Shown here: one piece after another, positions 16,068 to 25,370 of the stretch
Position numbering within the stretch: position 1 is the first letter of the stretch
How the letters are laid out: every line of letters starts with the position of its first letter
Origin: Paenibacillus hemerocallicola
Lineage (GTDB): Bacteria; Bacillota; Bacilli; Paenibacillales; NBRC-103111
Direction: 5' to 3'
DNA length: 64,000 nt
NCBI RefSeq assembly: GCF_006265175.1
Contig: NZ_VDCQ01000037.1
Coordinates: forward strand, 1 to 64,000
The notes under the pieces: model-generated
The model's input: the letters and a program-made list of their open reading frames with translations, nothing else
Told to the model about the DNA's origin: nothing
The model's database searches: none
Position numbers and translations under genes: made by a program

Positions 16068-16796
16068 ATGATACGGTTTCATCAGGTCAACAAACATTAC
16101 GGGCATTTCCATGTGCTCAAAGACATTAATTTGACCGTCCATTCCGGCGAGGTCGTCGTCGTAATCGGACCGTCCGGCTCCGGCAAAAGCACGCTCGTTC
16201 GTTGCATCAACCGGCTGGAAGCGATTACGGACGGGGAATTGATCGTGGACGGCATCCGCTTGAACGACAAGAAGACCGATATCAACCAGATCCGGCGCAA
16301 TATCGGTATGGTGTTCCAGCATTTCAATCTGTATCCGCATATGTCCGTGTTGAAAAATATTACGCTCGCCCCGATCAAGGTGGCGAACATGTCGGAGAAG
16401 GAAGCGCGCGAGACCGCGATGCTCTATCTTGACAAAGTGGGCATTTCGGGCAAGGCGGACGCTTACCCGTGGCAGCTGTCCGGCGGTCAGCAGCAGCGCG
16501 TCGCGATCGCGCGGGGACTCGCCATGAAGCCGAAAATCATGCTGTTCGACGAACCGACCTCCGCGCTCGATCCGGAAACGATCGGAGAAGTTTTGGACGT
16601 GATGAAAACGCTTGCTCTGGAAGGGATGACGATGGTCGTCGTCACCCACGAAATGGGCTTCGCCCGGGAAGTGGCCGATCGCGTCGTATTTATGGACCAA
16701 GGACGGATAGTAGAAGACGCGGTTCCCGCCGAATTTTTTGCCGAACCGAAACAGGAGAGGGCGCAATTGTTTTTAAGCCGCGTACTGAATCATTGA
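16068..16796 (+). CDS. glnQ: Glutamine ABC transporter ATPase
   Basis: A 242-residue polar amino acid ABC ATPase. It has Walker [11 protein letters not shown]-loop [12 protein letters not shown], signature [16 protein letters not shown], Walker [15 protein letters not shown] and H-loop [15 protein letters not shown]; the last is characteristic of amino acid importers. The start is the ATG after GGAAGGGGGG. It leads a four-gene operon in the order ATPase, binding protein, permease, permease, the same order as B. subtilis glnQHMP. It would energise uptake of glutamine or a related amino acid. Specificity is inferred from this synteny and from the adjacent GlnKL-type two-component genes. Confidence 0.88.
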   Translation: MIRFHQVNKHYGHFHVLKDINLTVHSGEVVVVIGPSGSGKSTLVRCINRLEAITDGELIVDGIRLNDKKTDINQIRRNIGMVFQHFNLYPHMSVLKNITLAPIKVANMSEKEARETAMLYLDKVGISGKADAYPWQLSGGQQQRVAIARGLAMKPKIMLFDEPTSALDPETIGEVLDVMKTLALEGMTMVVVTHEMGFAREVADRVVFMDQGRIVEDAVPAEFFAEPKQERAQLFLSRVLNH

Positions 16797-16833
16797 TTTT
16801 ACGAAAACGATACGGGAAAAGGGGAGATTTGAC

Positions 16834-17673
16834 ATGAATAGGATGAAAACGTTGACCGGTCTGACGCTAACCGCGGTTATGGCCGTATCTTTGGTCGCTT
16901 GCGCGGGAGGCACGAAATCCGCCGGACAGGATCCGAAGCAAGGCTCGCAGCCGGCGGTCGGCTCGGTCGAGCAAATCAAGGCGCGCGGCAAGCTGGTCGC
17001 CGGCGTGAAATACGACCTGAACCTGTTCGGTTTGAAAGATCCGGCTTCGGGCAAAGTGGAAGGGTTCGATATCGATCTGACCAAGGCGATCGCGAAAAAA
17101 ATATTCGGCGACGAGAATAAGCTCGAGCTGAAGGAAGTTACGTCCAAAACCCGCATCCCGATGCTGAAAAACGGCGAAATCGACATGATTGTCGCAACGA
17201 TGACGATCACCGAGGACCGCAAGAAGGAAATCGACTTTTCCGACGTTTATTTCATGGCAGGTCAATCGCTCCTTGTCAAAAAGGATAGCAAAATTAACGG
17301 CTTGGCCGATTTGACCAAGGGCACGAAGGTCGTAACCGCAAAAGGCTCGACTTCGACAACCAACATTCGCGAGAAATCTCCGGGTACGCAAGTGCTGGAG
17401 TTCGAGAACTACGCGGAAGCGTTCACCGCGATGAAAGCGGGGCAAGGCGACGCTTTGACGACGGATAATGCGCTTCTGTACGGCATGGCGAAGCAGGATC
17501 CGAACTACCGCGTCGTGAATGAAACGTTCACCGAGGAGCCATATGGAATCGGCATGCGCAAAAACGAAGACGATCTCGTCAAGCTGGTCAACTCCGTGCT
17601 GAAGGAAATGAAAGAAAACGGTGAATATGACAAGCTGTACGAGAAATGGATCGGCGAAAAACCGAAAAAATAA
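16834..17673 (+). CDS. glnH: Glutamine-binding lipoprotein
   Basis: A 279-residue substrate-binding lipoprotein of the polar amino acid family. The signal peptide ends in VSLVACAGG, giving a lipid-anchored Cys near residue 23. The mature part has the family pattern GKLVAGVKYDLNLFGLKD, GFDIDLTKAIAKKI, IDMIVATMTITEDRKKEIDFSDVYF (ligand-binding and hinge region), GSTSTTNIREK and EPYGIGMRKNE. It would capture the amino acid outside the membrane and deliver it to the two permeases downstream. It lies 37 bp after glnQ with a GGGGAG ribosome binding site. Confidence 0.88.
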   Translation: MNRMKTLTGLTLTAVMAVSLVACAGGTKSAGQDPKQGSQPAVGSVEQIKARGKLVAGVKYDLNLFGLKDPASGKVEGFDIDLTKAIAKKIFGDENKLELKEVTSKTRIPMLKNGEIDMIVATMTITEDRKKEIDFSDVYFMAGQSLLVKKDSKINGLADLTKGTKVVTAKGSTSTTNIREKSPGTQVLEFENYAEAFTAMKAGQGDALTTDNALLYGMAKQDPNYRVVNETFTEEPYGIGMRKNEDDLVKLVNSVLKEMKENGEYDKLYEKWIGEKPKK

Positions 17674-17738
17674 TTCGAGCCGGCGGGGTGGGCGAAACGC
17701 GTCCATCCCGTTCTTGTTCCAGGAAAGGAGGAGCCGGG

Positions 17739-18392
17739 ATGATCGATATATCCATCTTGTCAGACCATTGGGGCCAATTTTTGGAAGGATTCGCGAATAC
17801 GATCAAAGCAAGCGTGCTCGCATTGATCGGCAGCTTCCTTCTGGGTGCCGTTTTTGCGGTGTTCCGCATAGCGCCGGTCAAGGTGCTTAATGCAGTCGGA
17901 GCGGTGTACGTGGAATTTATAAGAAATATTCCGCTCATCGTCATCGTATTTTTCATGTTCGTAGGGCTGCCCGCGATCGGCATCTTGTTGGATCCGTTTA
18001 CGGCGGGGACGGTAGGCTTGACGATTTATACCGCCGCATTCATCGCCGAGACGATTCGGGCCGGCATCCAGTCCGTCCCCAAGGGACAAATGGAAGCGGG
18101 ACGTTCGGCCGGATTCGGCTACGTACAGGTCATGCGTTACATCATTTTGCCGCAAGCCGTGAAAATCGTCATTCCGCCGCTCGGCAACCAGTTTTTGAAT
18201 CTGATCAAAAACTCGTCCGTATTGGGCGTCATCGCGGGGCTTGATTTGATGTATTACGGCGATTTGATATCGGCGTCGACATTCGTCACCTTCGATGTTT
18301 ACATTTTCGTCGCATTGTTTTACTTGGCATTGACTATCCCGCTCGGCTTCGGACTCCGCTACTTGGAGCGCCGGATGGCCCGGGCGCGTTGA
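17739..18392 (+). CDS. glnM: Glutamine ABC transporter permease
   Basis: A 217-residue integral membrane protein of the HisM/GlnP family with about five membrane segments. The conserved EFIRNIPLIVIVFFMFVGLP stretch and the EAA-like loop ETIRAGIQSVPKGQMEAGRSAGF...ILPQA contact the ATPase and define the family. The start follows GGAAAGGAGGAG; a longer frame upstream is non-coding. It is third in the operon, pairing with the next gene to form a heterodimeric pore. Confidence 0.87.
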   Translation: MIDISILSDHWGQFLEGFANTIKASVLALIGSFLLGAVFAVFRIAPVKVLNAVGAVYVEFIRNIPLIVIVFFMFVGLPAIGILLDPFTAGTVGLTIYTAAFIAETIRAGIQSVPKGQMEAGRSAGFGYVQVMRYIILPQAVKIVIPPLGNQFLNLIKNSSVLGVIAGLDLMYYGDLISASTFVTFDVYIFVALFYLALTIPLGFGLRYLERRMARAR

Positions 18393-18405
18393 GGAGGGGA
18401 TTCCT

Positions 18406-19056
18406 GTGGATTTTGCCGGCGCGTATGCTCCCTCTCATTTGAAATTTTTGCTGCAAGGCTTGTGGGTGACGCTGGAGGTAGCGTTGGTGTCGATCGTGCT
18501 CAGCTTTATTATCGGGACATTGATCGGAATAATACGCTATTGGAAAATACCCGTTCTATCGCAGGTGACGGGATTTATGGTCGAGACGATCCGGAACCTG
18601 CCCCTGTTGCTGATCATCTTCTTCACCTATTTCGCCTTGCCGGAAGTCGGGATTAAAATGAGCAAAATGAATGCGGCGATCGTGGCGCTGGTCATCTTCG
18701 AATCGGCGATGCTTGCGGAAATCGTCCGCAGCGGCTTGAACTCCATCGATAAAGGTCAAATCGAAGCGGCGCGTTCCTCGGGCTTGTCCGCTGCGCAGAC
18801 GATGCGGTTCGTCATACTGCCCCAAGGGCTGCGCCGAATGGTTCCTCCGATCGTAAGCCAATTCATCTCGCTGCTGAAGGATACGTCTCTTGCCGTCGTC
18901 ATTGCGCTGCCGGAGCTGATGAATCACGCGCAAATCATAAACGGACGCAACGTAAACTATGTCATTCCGACCTTTATTATGATAGCCTTGATGTACTTCG
19001 TCGTTAACTATGCGTTGTCCATCTTGTCCAAGAAGCTGGAAAACAAGCACGTGTGA
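18406..19056 (+). CDS. glnP: Glutamine ABC transporter permease, second subunit
   Basis: A 216-residue partner permease with the same motifs as the preceding gene: ETIRNLPLLLIIFFTYFALP and the EAA-like loop EIVRSGLNSIDKGQIEAARSSGLSAAQTMRFVILPQ. It starts with GTG after GAGGGGA, 13 bp behind glnM. It closes the transporter part of the operon; a hairpin with a weak T tail and then the sensor kinase gene follow. Confidence 0.87.
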   Translation: MDFAGAYAPSHLKFLLQGLWVTLEVALVSIVLSFIIGTLIGIIRYWKIPVLSQVTGFMVETIRNLPLLLIIFFTYFALPEVGIKMSKMNAAIVALVIFESAMLAEIVRSGLNSIDKGQIEAARSSGLSAAQTMRFVILPQGLRRMVPPIVSQFISLLKDTSLAVVIALPELMNHAQIINGRNVNYVIPTFIMIALMYFVVNYALSILSKKLENKHV

Positions 19057-19064
19057 CCGGATTG

Positions 19065-19116
19065 AAAGAGATCTCCATTTCTTGGGCAACCTAGAGACGT
19101 TGATCTCTTTTGATTT
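19065..19116 (+). terminator. Hairpin between transporter and two-component genes
   Basis: AAAGAGATC and GATCTCTTT are perfect 9-bp arms separated by 28 bases, followed by TTGATTT. The long loop and poor T tract suggest partial termination, so the kinase and regulator may be read at reduced level from the transporter promoter. Confidence 0.4.
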
Positions 19117-19186
19117 CGGCATATCCGTGTCTAGCGTTCGCTGCCGGCTTCGCCATAGTAAAGCTCGGGAGGGGACCGAAATCGTC

Positions 19187-20473
19187 ATGTCGGATCGAAT
19201 GCGTATATTGATTGTTATTTTGCTGAGTACGGCATTGCTCGGAGAAGTGAAGCTGAACCCGTTCGGAGACTCGTTCCGGTTCTCGCTCGGAATCGTAGCT
19301 TATTTTTTCGGTCTGCTCTGGTTTTCCGTGCCGGTACTGTCGACAGGGCTGCTGACGGGCGCGTTCGTAGTCTTGTTCCGTATCGGCATGGATGCGATAG
19401 GCGGCGAAGCGAATCTTTTGTCCAGCTTCCTGCACCATGTGCCGACCTTCGGCTTTTATTTGGCATTCGCGCTTTCCGTCAAGCTGCTGCACATTCGCCG
19501 TCGTGCCGAATTTCCGATAAGGGTCGGGTTGATCGGCGCGGCGGCGGACATCATATCGAACAGCGCAGAGCTCGTGATCCGTTTCGCGCTGCTCGAATCG
19601 GCTCCGTTTTCATGGCAGAGTCTGCTTCTGATCGGCATAACCGGCGTGCTTCGCAGCTTCTTCGTGGTAGGGCTGTACAATATGCTGTCCATTCGCCAAG
19701 TGCGAGAGCTGGGGGAATGGCGAAAGCTGGAGCTGGAGAGGCTCATTCTGCTGAATTCCAGCCTGTATGAAGAGTCGTTTTATATGCGCAAAGTGATGTC
19801 CCACGTCGAGAAGCTGACCCGCGAAAGCTACAGGCTGTATAAGAAGCTGATGGAGCAGCGGCTGCCGGAGCATAGCGAAGCGCTGCAGGTGGCGGAGAAC
19901 GTGCATGAGCTGAAAAAAGATTTGCAGCGCATCGTAACCGGTCTGTCGAAGCTGATGAAGCCTACGAAGGCCGGGGACCGTCTCGGTATAGCCGAGCTTT
20001 GCGGTTTGGCCGTTCAAGCGAATGAAAAGTATGCGGAGGCAATCGGCAAACCGATCGTTTTTCGACTTCATGCCGACGTCCAGTTGTACACGAATCAAAC
20101 CTATGCGCTGCTGTCCATCCTGAACAACTTATTGACGAACGCCGTGGAAGCGATTGCAGATCAGGGGATAATCACAGTCGAGGCGGAGCTTGAGGCAGAA
20201 CTGCTGCTGTTTCGGGTAACGGATAACGGGCCTGGCATTTCCGAGCTGGAGAAGGAATGGGTATTCGAACCGGGATATACGACCAAATTCAATCCCGAGG
20301 GCTACTTTTCCACTGGAATCGGCTTGACGCATGCGCGGGACATAGCCCGGTCAATGGGCGGAACGCTCAGCTTGTGTCCGTCGCAGCACGGCACCCGGTT
20401 CGAGCTCCAGCTCCCGATCGGGCAGCTGATAAGAAGGGGGGAATATGACGAAGATGAAGCTGTACCTGATTGA
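19187..20473 (+). CDS. glnK: Sensor histidine kinase (GlnK/YcbA-like)
   Basis: A 428-residue kinase. About five hydrophobic segments fill residues 1-170, then comes a helical dimerisation part with VHELKKDLQRI, where the His is the likely phospho-acceptor. The C-terminal ATPase domain has N-box NLLTNAVEAI, G1 DNGPGIS and G2 STGIGLTHARDIARSMGG. There is no standard HEIRNPL H-box, as in the GlnK (YcbA) and CitA-like kinases. The ATG follows GGGAGGGG by 12 bp. Its end overlaps the response regulator gene by 29 bp. In B. subtilis GlnKL controls glutaminase and glutamine transport genes; here it sits directly behind a glutamine importer. Confidence 0.78.
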   Translation: MSDRMRILIVILLSTALLGEVKLNPFGDSFRFSLGIVAYFFGLLWFSVPVLSTGLLTGAFVVLFRIGMDAIGGEANLLSSFLHHVPTFGFYLAFALSVKLLHIRRRAEFPIRVGLIGAAADIISNSAELVIRFALLESAPFSWQSLLLIGITGVLRSFFVVGLYNMLSIRQVRELGEWRKLELERLILLNSSLYEESFYMRKVMSHVEKLTRESYRLYKKLMEQRLPEHSEALQVAENVHELKKDLQRIVTGLSKLMKPTKAGDRLGIAELCGLAVQANEKYAEAIGKPIVFRLHADVQLYTNQTYALLSILNNLLTNAVEAIADQGIITVEAELEAELLLFRVTDNGPGISELEKEWVFEPGYTTKFNPEGYFSTGIGLTHARDIARSMGGTLSLCPSQHGTRFELQLPIGQLIRRGEYDEDEAVPD

Positions 20474-21356
20474 CGACGATGCCGCCGTACGGAAAATGCT
20501 GGAGCGTATCATATCGGATGGAGAAGTGGGCGAAGTCGTGGGCGAGGCGGCGGACGGCTTGCATGTGACGGCCGGCCAATTGACCGATACGGATACGGTG
20601 CTGATCGATTTGCTGATGCCCGGACGGGACGGGATCGAGACGATCAAGGCGCTGCGGAAGGAAGGGTACGCCGGCACGTTCGTCATGATCTCGCAGGTCG
20701 AGCACAAGGAACTGGTCGGGGAAGCTTACCAGGAAGGGGTCGACACTTTTATCCGGAAGCCGATCAACCGGTATGAAGTATTGTCGGTGCTAAAAAGAGT
20801 AGCTCATCACCTGAGCCTCGTACGCTCGATCGACTCGATCCGCCATTCGCTCAGCGCTCTGGGCGGCGGTGCAGCGTCCGGACCCGTTCAGCGCGAGCAA
20901 AAGCCTACTCTGGAGGAAAGAGCTCGTACGCTCATGCTGCAGCTGGGCATCGCCGGGGAGGCCGGGGCTGGAGATTTGCTCGGCCTCGTTCGCTGGCTCG
21001 AGGAAGAGGAGCGCCGCAGCGGACCTCTTCGCGAGCTGCCTCCGCTTAAGGAATTATACGTTCAAGTGCTGCGCAAGGAAAAAGATTATGGACCCGGACA
21101 GCTTACGGACCGGGAAGTTCGGGCTTTGGAGCAGCGGATGCGCCGCATGGTGCTGCAGACGCTCACCCATTTGTCCTCGCTCGGGCTGACCGACTACGCC
21201 AACCCCATATTCGAACACTACGCCTCGCGGTTGTTCGAATTTCAAGAAGTTCGTACGCGCATGCGGGAGCTGGAGCAAGACATGGAAGGGACGAACAGCA
21301 AGGCGAACGTTAAAAAGTTTCTTCAATCTTTTTTTCTCGAATTGAAGCAAAGCTGA
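20445..21356 (+). CDS. glnL: Response regulator (GlnL/YcbB-like)
   Basis: A 303-residue regulator. Residues 1-120 are a receiver domain with the acidic pair IDDD, the phospho-acceptor Asp in VLIDLLMPGRDG, and Lys in FIRKPIN. The C-terminal 150 residues (LKELYVQVLRKEKDYGPGQLTDREVRALEQRMRRMVLQTL, then LQSFFLELKQS) follow the YcbB/GlnL output-domain pattern rather than OmpR, NarL or LytTR types. The ATG follows AAGGGGGGAA and overlaps the kinase gene, indicating translational coupling. A clear terminator ends the unit. It probably activates amino acid uptake or glutaminase genes in response to extracellular glutamine. Confidence 0.82.
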   Translation: MTKMKLYLIDDDAAVRKMLERIISDGEVGEVVGEAADGLHVTAGQLTDTDTVLIDLLMPGRDGIETIKALRKEGYAGTFVMISQVEHKELVGEAYQEGVDTFIRKPINRYEVLSVLKRVAHHLSLVRSIDSIRHSLSALGGGAASGPVQREQKPTLEERARTLMLQLGIAGEAGAGDLLGLVRWLEEEERRSGPLRELPPLKELYVQVLRKEKDYGPGQLTDREVRALEQRMRRMVLQTLTHLSSLGLTDYANPIFEHYASRLFEFQEVRTRMRELEQDMEGTNSKANVKKFLQSFFLELKQS

Positions 21357-21387
21357 TTAGCCGGCGTAAACGGCTATGTCCGCAATA

Positions 21388-21445
21388 CGGCCCCGGATTC
21401 ATCGACTGCCCGAGAGGCATTGACGATCCGGAGCCGCTTTTTTTG
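21388..21445 (+). terminator. Rho-independent terminator after glnL
   Basis: CGGCCCCGGAT pairs with ATCCGGAGCCG (small internal mismatch) across a long loop, followed by seven T residues. Confidence 0.75.
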
Positions 21446-21585
21446 TTGCGATGGTTTATTCGTGCCCGGGTGTGCCATTTTCTTTTTTTCTTGATTCCGG
21501 TTGCCGACTGGATCATAATTTAAATTTATACATAGTGTTTGAGAGTCATTATCCATCCATTCCTATTGAAGTAAAGGAGACGCAG

Positions 21586-22584
21586 ATGCAGCTGCCTCAA
21601 TGCTTGGACCCGCAATCGTTCGAGGAATTGAACCGGCATGTATTGGAGACGATGCGAACCGTATCCGCCTCGGCCGCCTCGACCTATGTCATCCATAACG
21701 GTCTAGTAATAAACGAGTGGTACTCCGGCCATCACGAACATGCGGAGGAAAGTCGTCCCGTAGATGCGGAGTCCCGATTCAACGTCGCCTCGATCCGCAA
21801 AACGTATTTGGGCTGGGCCGTGAGCCTTGCCTTGTACGAAAGTAAAATCAACAGCTTGAACGATCCGATCGGCGACTATCTGGATGATTTGGACGAAAAT
21901 ATATTGGATCGGACGTCGATACGTCATTTGTTAACGCATACGCACGGATTGCAAGGCTCGAATAAACGGATTTTTCCGCCGGGCACGGGTTGGAAATATA
22001 ACAATTCGGGCGTTAATCTGCTGGTCAGGCTCATCCGGAAGGTGTATGGTCATTCGCTTGCCGAAGTGTTGGAGAACACGGTTTTCGCACCTTGCGGATT
22101 TATGGAGACAGGCTGGACCAAGGAGCGGAGCGACAAGCTGGTTTGGCTGAGCGAAACCTACGCGGGGAATCGAGGCGGGGAAGCGAATCTGTTCGTCAGT
22201 ACGCGGGAGCTGGCGTTTTGGGGATATTTGCATTTGATGAAAGGCATGTATGACGGCCGACAATTGCTCCCGGCCCCCGTATTCGAACAAGCCGTTTCCA
22301 TCGTTACTCCGGCTCAGCTTGACGACAGCTTGCCCCGGAACGGATTTTTCTGGTGGGTTCAGGATACGCCCCGCCATTCGTCGGAGCTTGGAACGCTTCT
22401 TCCCGAAGGCTCGTATCAGTCTTTGGGGCTATATGGAAATGCCTTGATCGTTATTCCCGAGTACGAGGCCGTAGCCGTTAGAATGTTGAATCAAACCGGG
22501 CCGAATCCTCCGGGATTCGATTATATCCGGGACATCCAACAATTCGGAAATATCGTTTCTTCGACGATTAGGAGGTTCGCATAA
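21586..22584 (+). CDS. Beta-lactamase-family serine hydrolase
   Basis: A 332-residue class C beta-lactamase/DD-peptidase-like hydrolase. It has the nucleophile motif SIRK within FNVASIRKTYLGW, the YNN motif (KYNNSGVNLLVRLI) and HLLTHTHGL between them. The start is taken at the ATG after AAAGGAGA; longer in-frame extensions upstream contain no signal. There is no signal peptide, so a cytoplasmic esterase or peptidase role is likelier than antibiotic resistance. It precedes a group of small-molecule enzymes in the same direction. Another family member is encoded on the minus strand at 28264-29424, but similarity between them is limited to family motifs. Confidence 0.82.
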   Translation: MQLPQCLDPQSFEELNRHVLETMRTVSASAASTYVIHNGLVINEWYSGHHEHAEESRPVDAESRFNVASIRKTYLGWAVSLALYESKINSLNDPIGDYLDDLDENILDRTSIRHLLTHTHGLQGSNKRIFPPGTGWKYNNSGVNLLVRLIRKVYGHSLAEVLENTVFAPCGFMETGWTKERSDKLVWLSETYAGNRGGEANLFVSTRELAFWGYLHLMKGMYDGRQLLPAPVFEQAVSIVTPAQLDDSLPRNGFFWWVQDTPRHSSELGTLLPEGSYQSLGLYGNALIVIPEYEAVAVRMLNQTGPNPPGFDYIRDIQQFGNIVSSTIRRFA

Positions 22585-22684
22585 AAGGAAAAACGTGCCA
22601 GCGTGTCGAATCCGTCACCATGACATTTGCCGGCCGGCTGAGGCGAATGGCGCATACTTTCTCCATGCGAAGGAGTGAGCGGAC

Positions 22685-23473
22685 ATGATCACGATCGGAT
22701 TGGCATCGATCCGCCATCAGGAATCGATCTCGAAAGGCTTGCAAAAAATCGAGGAAATGCTGCTTAAGTGTCAGGAGCAAAACGTCGATATCGTCTGTTT
22801 TCCCGAAGCGTACTTGCCGGGCTTGAGAGGCACCGATGTGCAGCTTCCGCCGCCGGATCAACGGGAGTTGGAGCAAGCTTTGCTCTCTTTGCAAAGCTTT
22901 TGCAAGCTCTATGCTACGATGGCAATCGTAGGTATGGAGTGGATTACGGAATTAGGGCTGCACAACCGGGCATACGTCATCTCCGGGACCGGTGAAGTAT
23001 TGGGTTATCAAACGAAAAATCAATTGCCGCCGGGAGGGGAGTCGGAGCATTACGTGCCGGACGGGAGCAGGATGATGTTCTCGGTCAAAGGGGTCCCGTT
23101 CGGAATCGCGATTTGTCACGAAGCGTGGAGGTACCCCGAAACCGTTCGATGGGCGGCGACGAGGGGAGCGCAGATCGTGTTTCAGCCGCAATGGACGGGG
23201 AGACATACAGGTCGCGTGCCGTTAACGGAATGGGGAACTTCCTTTTTCGAGAAGGCGATGATTTGCCGCGCCGGAGAAAATAACGTTTATTTCGCCAGCG
23301 TCAACGTAACGATGGACTATCAGACCTCGGCGACCTCTCTGATTGACCCGCAAGGCAGGCTGATGCAATATATCCCGTACGGCAAGGAAGAACTTCTAGT
23401 AAGCGAGATAGATCCCGCCAAAGCGACGAGATTGTTTGCAACGCGATTCGATCCGTCGCAGCTGCCCGGATAG
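22685..23473 (+). CDS. Carbon-nitrogen hydrolase (nitrilase superfamily)
   Basis: A 262-residue enzyme with the Glu-Lys-Cys triad visible: Glu in VCFPEAYLPG (residue about 41), Lys in YQTKNQLPPGGE and Cys in FGIAICHEAW. This family hydrolyses amides, carbamoyl compounds or nitriles without a cofactor. A GGAGTGAGCGG-type ribosome binding site precedes the ATG. The neighbours (serine hydrolase upstream; VOC, metallo-hydrolase and Dabb proteins downstream) suggest a small catabolic unit. The substrate is unknown. Confidence 0.85.
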   Translation: MITIGLASIRHQESISKGLQKIEEMLLKCQEQNVDIVCFPEAYLPGLRGTDVQLPPPDQRELEQALLSLQSFCKLYATMAIVGMEWITELGLHNRAYVISGTGEVLGYQTKNQLPPGGESEHYVPDGSRMMFSVKGVPFGIAICHEAWRYPETVRWAATRGAQIVFQPQWTGRHTGRVPLTEWGTSFFEKAMICRAGENNVYFASVNVTMDYQTSATSLIDPQGRLMQYIPYGKEELLVSEIDPAKATRLFATRFDPSQLPG

Positions 23474-23544
23474 ATGCTTGTAGTACGCATAGCACGCTGG
23501 CGCAATCGTGAAGTTATCTCAGTTCCAAGGAGGAATTAGTAACC

Positions 23545-23973
23545 ATGACGAATCAAATCCCGCTAGTTTCGCGCATTGCCGGCGTCGAAATTCCGGTATC
23601 GGATTTGCGAGCGGCGGTCGAATGGTATGACCGGGTATTGGGCTTAAAAGTAATCGGCGACTTCCAAGAGTCGTGGAAGGAGGCCATGTTGCAGTTTGCG
23701 CATAGACCGGACGGAGTCCCGGGCATTTATTTGGTGCAGACCGATTCATCGGAGCGGCTCAAATTTCACAATACGAATTATGGCTATACGCAGAGCATCA
23801 TCGACTTCTATTCCGACGATTTGCCCGCCTTCCACCGTCATCTGAAAACGCACGGAGTAACGACCAATCGGGATGTCGTTCAGCTAAGTGCGGGGGAAAT
23901 AAGCGGCTTCGGCTTCTTCGATCCGGACGGCAACTCATTGGGGGCGACCAATGTTGTATTTGCAGGGAAATAA
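23545..23973 (+). CDS. VOC-family (glyoxalase-like) protein
   Basis: A 142-residue single VOC domain with IAGVEIPVSDLRAAVEWYDRVLGLKVIGDF at the N-terminus and FGFFDPDGNSLG at the C-terminus, the typical paired beta-alpha-beta-beta-beta halves. Such proteins are metal-binding lyases, isomerases, dioxygenases or drug-binding proteins. It follows the nitrilase-family gene by 71 bp with a clear AAGGAGG site, and precedes an MBL-fold gene by 23 bp. The specific reaction cannot be told. Confidence 0.82.
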   Translation: MTNQIPLVSRIAGVEIPVSDLRAAVEWYDRVLGLKVIGDFQESWKEAMLQFAHRPDGVPGIYLVQTDSSERLKFHNTNYGYTQSIIDFYSDDLPAFHRHLKTHGVTTNRDVVQLSAGEISGFGFFDPDGNSLGATNVVFAGK

Positions 23974-23996
23974 AGTGGTCAGGCAGGTGGAACGAT

Positions 23997-24932
23997 GTGA
24001 GCCAAGTCGAGAAAATCAGCGGGGAGCTCGCGAAAATCACGGTGAAGCAGCCGATGCAAGGGGATGTAAACGCATACGTTTTCCGTAACGAGCAAGTGAC
24101 GCTTATCGATTGCGGTCACCCTTCTCCCGATTCGCAGGCCGAATTATTGTCGGGCTTGCTCCAACTGGGGCTCAAACCGGAGGATATCGATCAAATCGTG
24201 TTGACGCACCGACATATCGATCATGTAGGAGGAATCGTCTGCGAATACGACTATTTTGATCGCGCGAAGGTAGTCGCTCCAGTCGGTCCGCTAGAGCCGA
24301 TTATCCGACTGGACGCCTTGGAAAGGGTCAAATCCTGCATACCGCAACAGCATATTAACGAAGTAATCGACGACGTGCTGTATGATGCGCTCCGATCCTA
24401 TTATTCTTACGCCAAGCCGGTACGCGTGGACTCTCAGGTTCGGGAAGGGGACAAGATCGATATCGGCGGCGAACAACTGACCGTTATGGAAACTCCGGGT
24501 CATAGCATCGATCATATTTCGTTGCTTCATGAGGAAAGCGGCTACCTTATTGGCGGGGACGTGCTGTTGCTCCATGGACCTCCGATGATTCAATCTCTGG
24601 ATTCGTATACAAAAAGTATGGAAAAAATAAAGAACTGTGGTGCCGGGTTCGTATACCCGGGTCACGGAAAAGAAATTCATAACATACACGAAGCGGTCGC
24701 CCTAACGCTTGACAGACTCGCGGCAACGGATCAAAAAATATTGGACGCGTTGAAACGCAGTATACATACGCCATTTTCGTTGGCTTTGGAATTCACCGGA
24801 GGTAAAACTCATAAGGGTATCCGATTTTTCTTGGAAGTCGTACTGGCCCACTTGGAAAGAATGAACGCAAAAAATGAAATTGAACTCATTTACGACAACG
24901 ATAAGATCGATCGAGCCATATACCGGTTATGA
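23997..24932 (+). CDS. Metallo-beta-lactamase-fold hydrolase
   Basis: A 311-residue MBL-fold protein. The dinuclear metal motif is LTHRHIDHVGG (HxHxDH form with Arg/Ile in the x positions). Further ligands are the His in TPGHSIDHIS, the Asp in YLIGGDVLLLHGP and the His in YPGHGKEI. The start is a GTG after AGGTGG. Length and the C-terminal helical part (FSLALEFTGGKTHKGIRFFLEVVLAHLERM) resemble hydroxyacylglutathione-hydrolase/lactonase-like members with an extra winged-helix-like tail. It belongs to the same run of small-molecule enzymes. Confidence 0.85.
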   Translation: MSQVEKISGELAKITVKQPMQGDVNAYVFRNEQVTLIDCGHPSPDSQAELLSGLLQLGLKPEDIDQIVLTHRHIDHVGGIVCEYDYFDRAKVVAPVGPLEPIIRLDALERVKSCIPQQHINEVIDDVLYDALRSYYSYAKPVRVDSQVREGDKIDIGGEQLTVMETPGHSIDHISLLHEESGYLIGGDVLLLHGPPMIQSLDSYTKSMEKIKNCGAGFVYPGHGKEIHNIHEAVALTLDRLAATDQKILDALKRSIHTPFSLALEFTGGKTHKGIRFFLEVVLAHLERMNAKNEIELIYDNDKIDRAIYRL

Positions 24933-24967
24933 ATGAAAGTAAACAATCGAGCGGAGGGAATAGGTTC

Positions 24968-25276
24968 ATGTTCGAGCATCTCGTATCTTTTAAATTTAAC
25001 GAAACGTACACGGCCGATAAAGAAAAAGCTTTGTTGGACATGCTGATGACGTTTAAAGAACGGATCCCGGGGATCGTCGAATTGACGGCGGGCGTCAATG
25101 TGACGGAAGAGGTCGATAACATTCACGGGTACACGTTGGGGCTGCGCGTGACGTTCCGGGACCAGGAAGCGCTACGTCAATACGGCCCGCATCCGGTACA
25201 TCAGCAGTTCGTCAAAATGCTTGACGGAATGTTGGAGAATGTCGTAGTAATCGACTATCCGATAAGCCGTACCTAG
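24968..25276 (+). CDS. Dabb-domain protein, second paralogue
   Basis: A 102-residue stress-responsive A/B barrel protein beginning MFEHLVSFKFNE, with GVNVTEEVDNIHGYTLGLRVTFRDQEALRQYGPHPVHQQFV and a final VVVIDYP strand. The same landmarks appear in the gene at 13722-14015. An upstream ATG overlaps the MBL gene stop, but the one chosen has GGAGGG at 7 bp. It ends the run that starts with the serine hydrolase. Confidence 0.83.
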   Translation: MFEHLVSFKFNETYTADKEKALLDMLMTFKERIPGIVELTAGVNVTEEVDNIHGYTLGLRVTFRDQEALRQYGPHPVHQQFVKMLDGMLENVVVIDYPISRT

Positions 25277-25370
25277 TGGCGACAAAGAGAATGCCGCACA
25301 ATCGATATTGAATTATTATGCATGCAATTGTATATTAATACCATTCGATTCAGCCTGAAGGATGGTGCCT

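Noticed and set aside
15930-16766. 278-codon minus-strand frame
   Set aside because: Mirror of glnQ, which has every ABC motif intact; no initiation signal.
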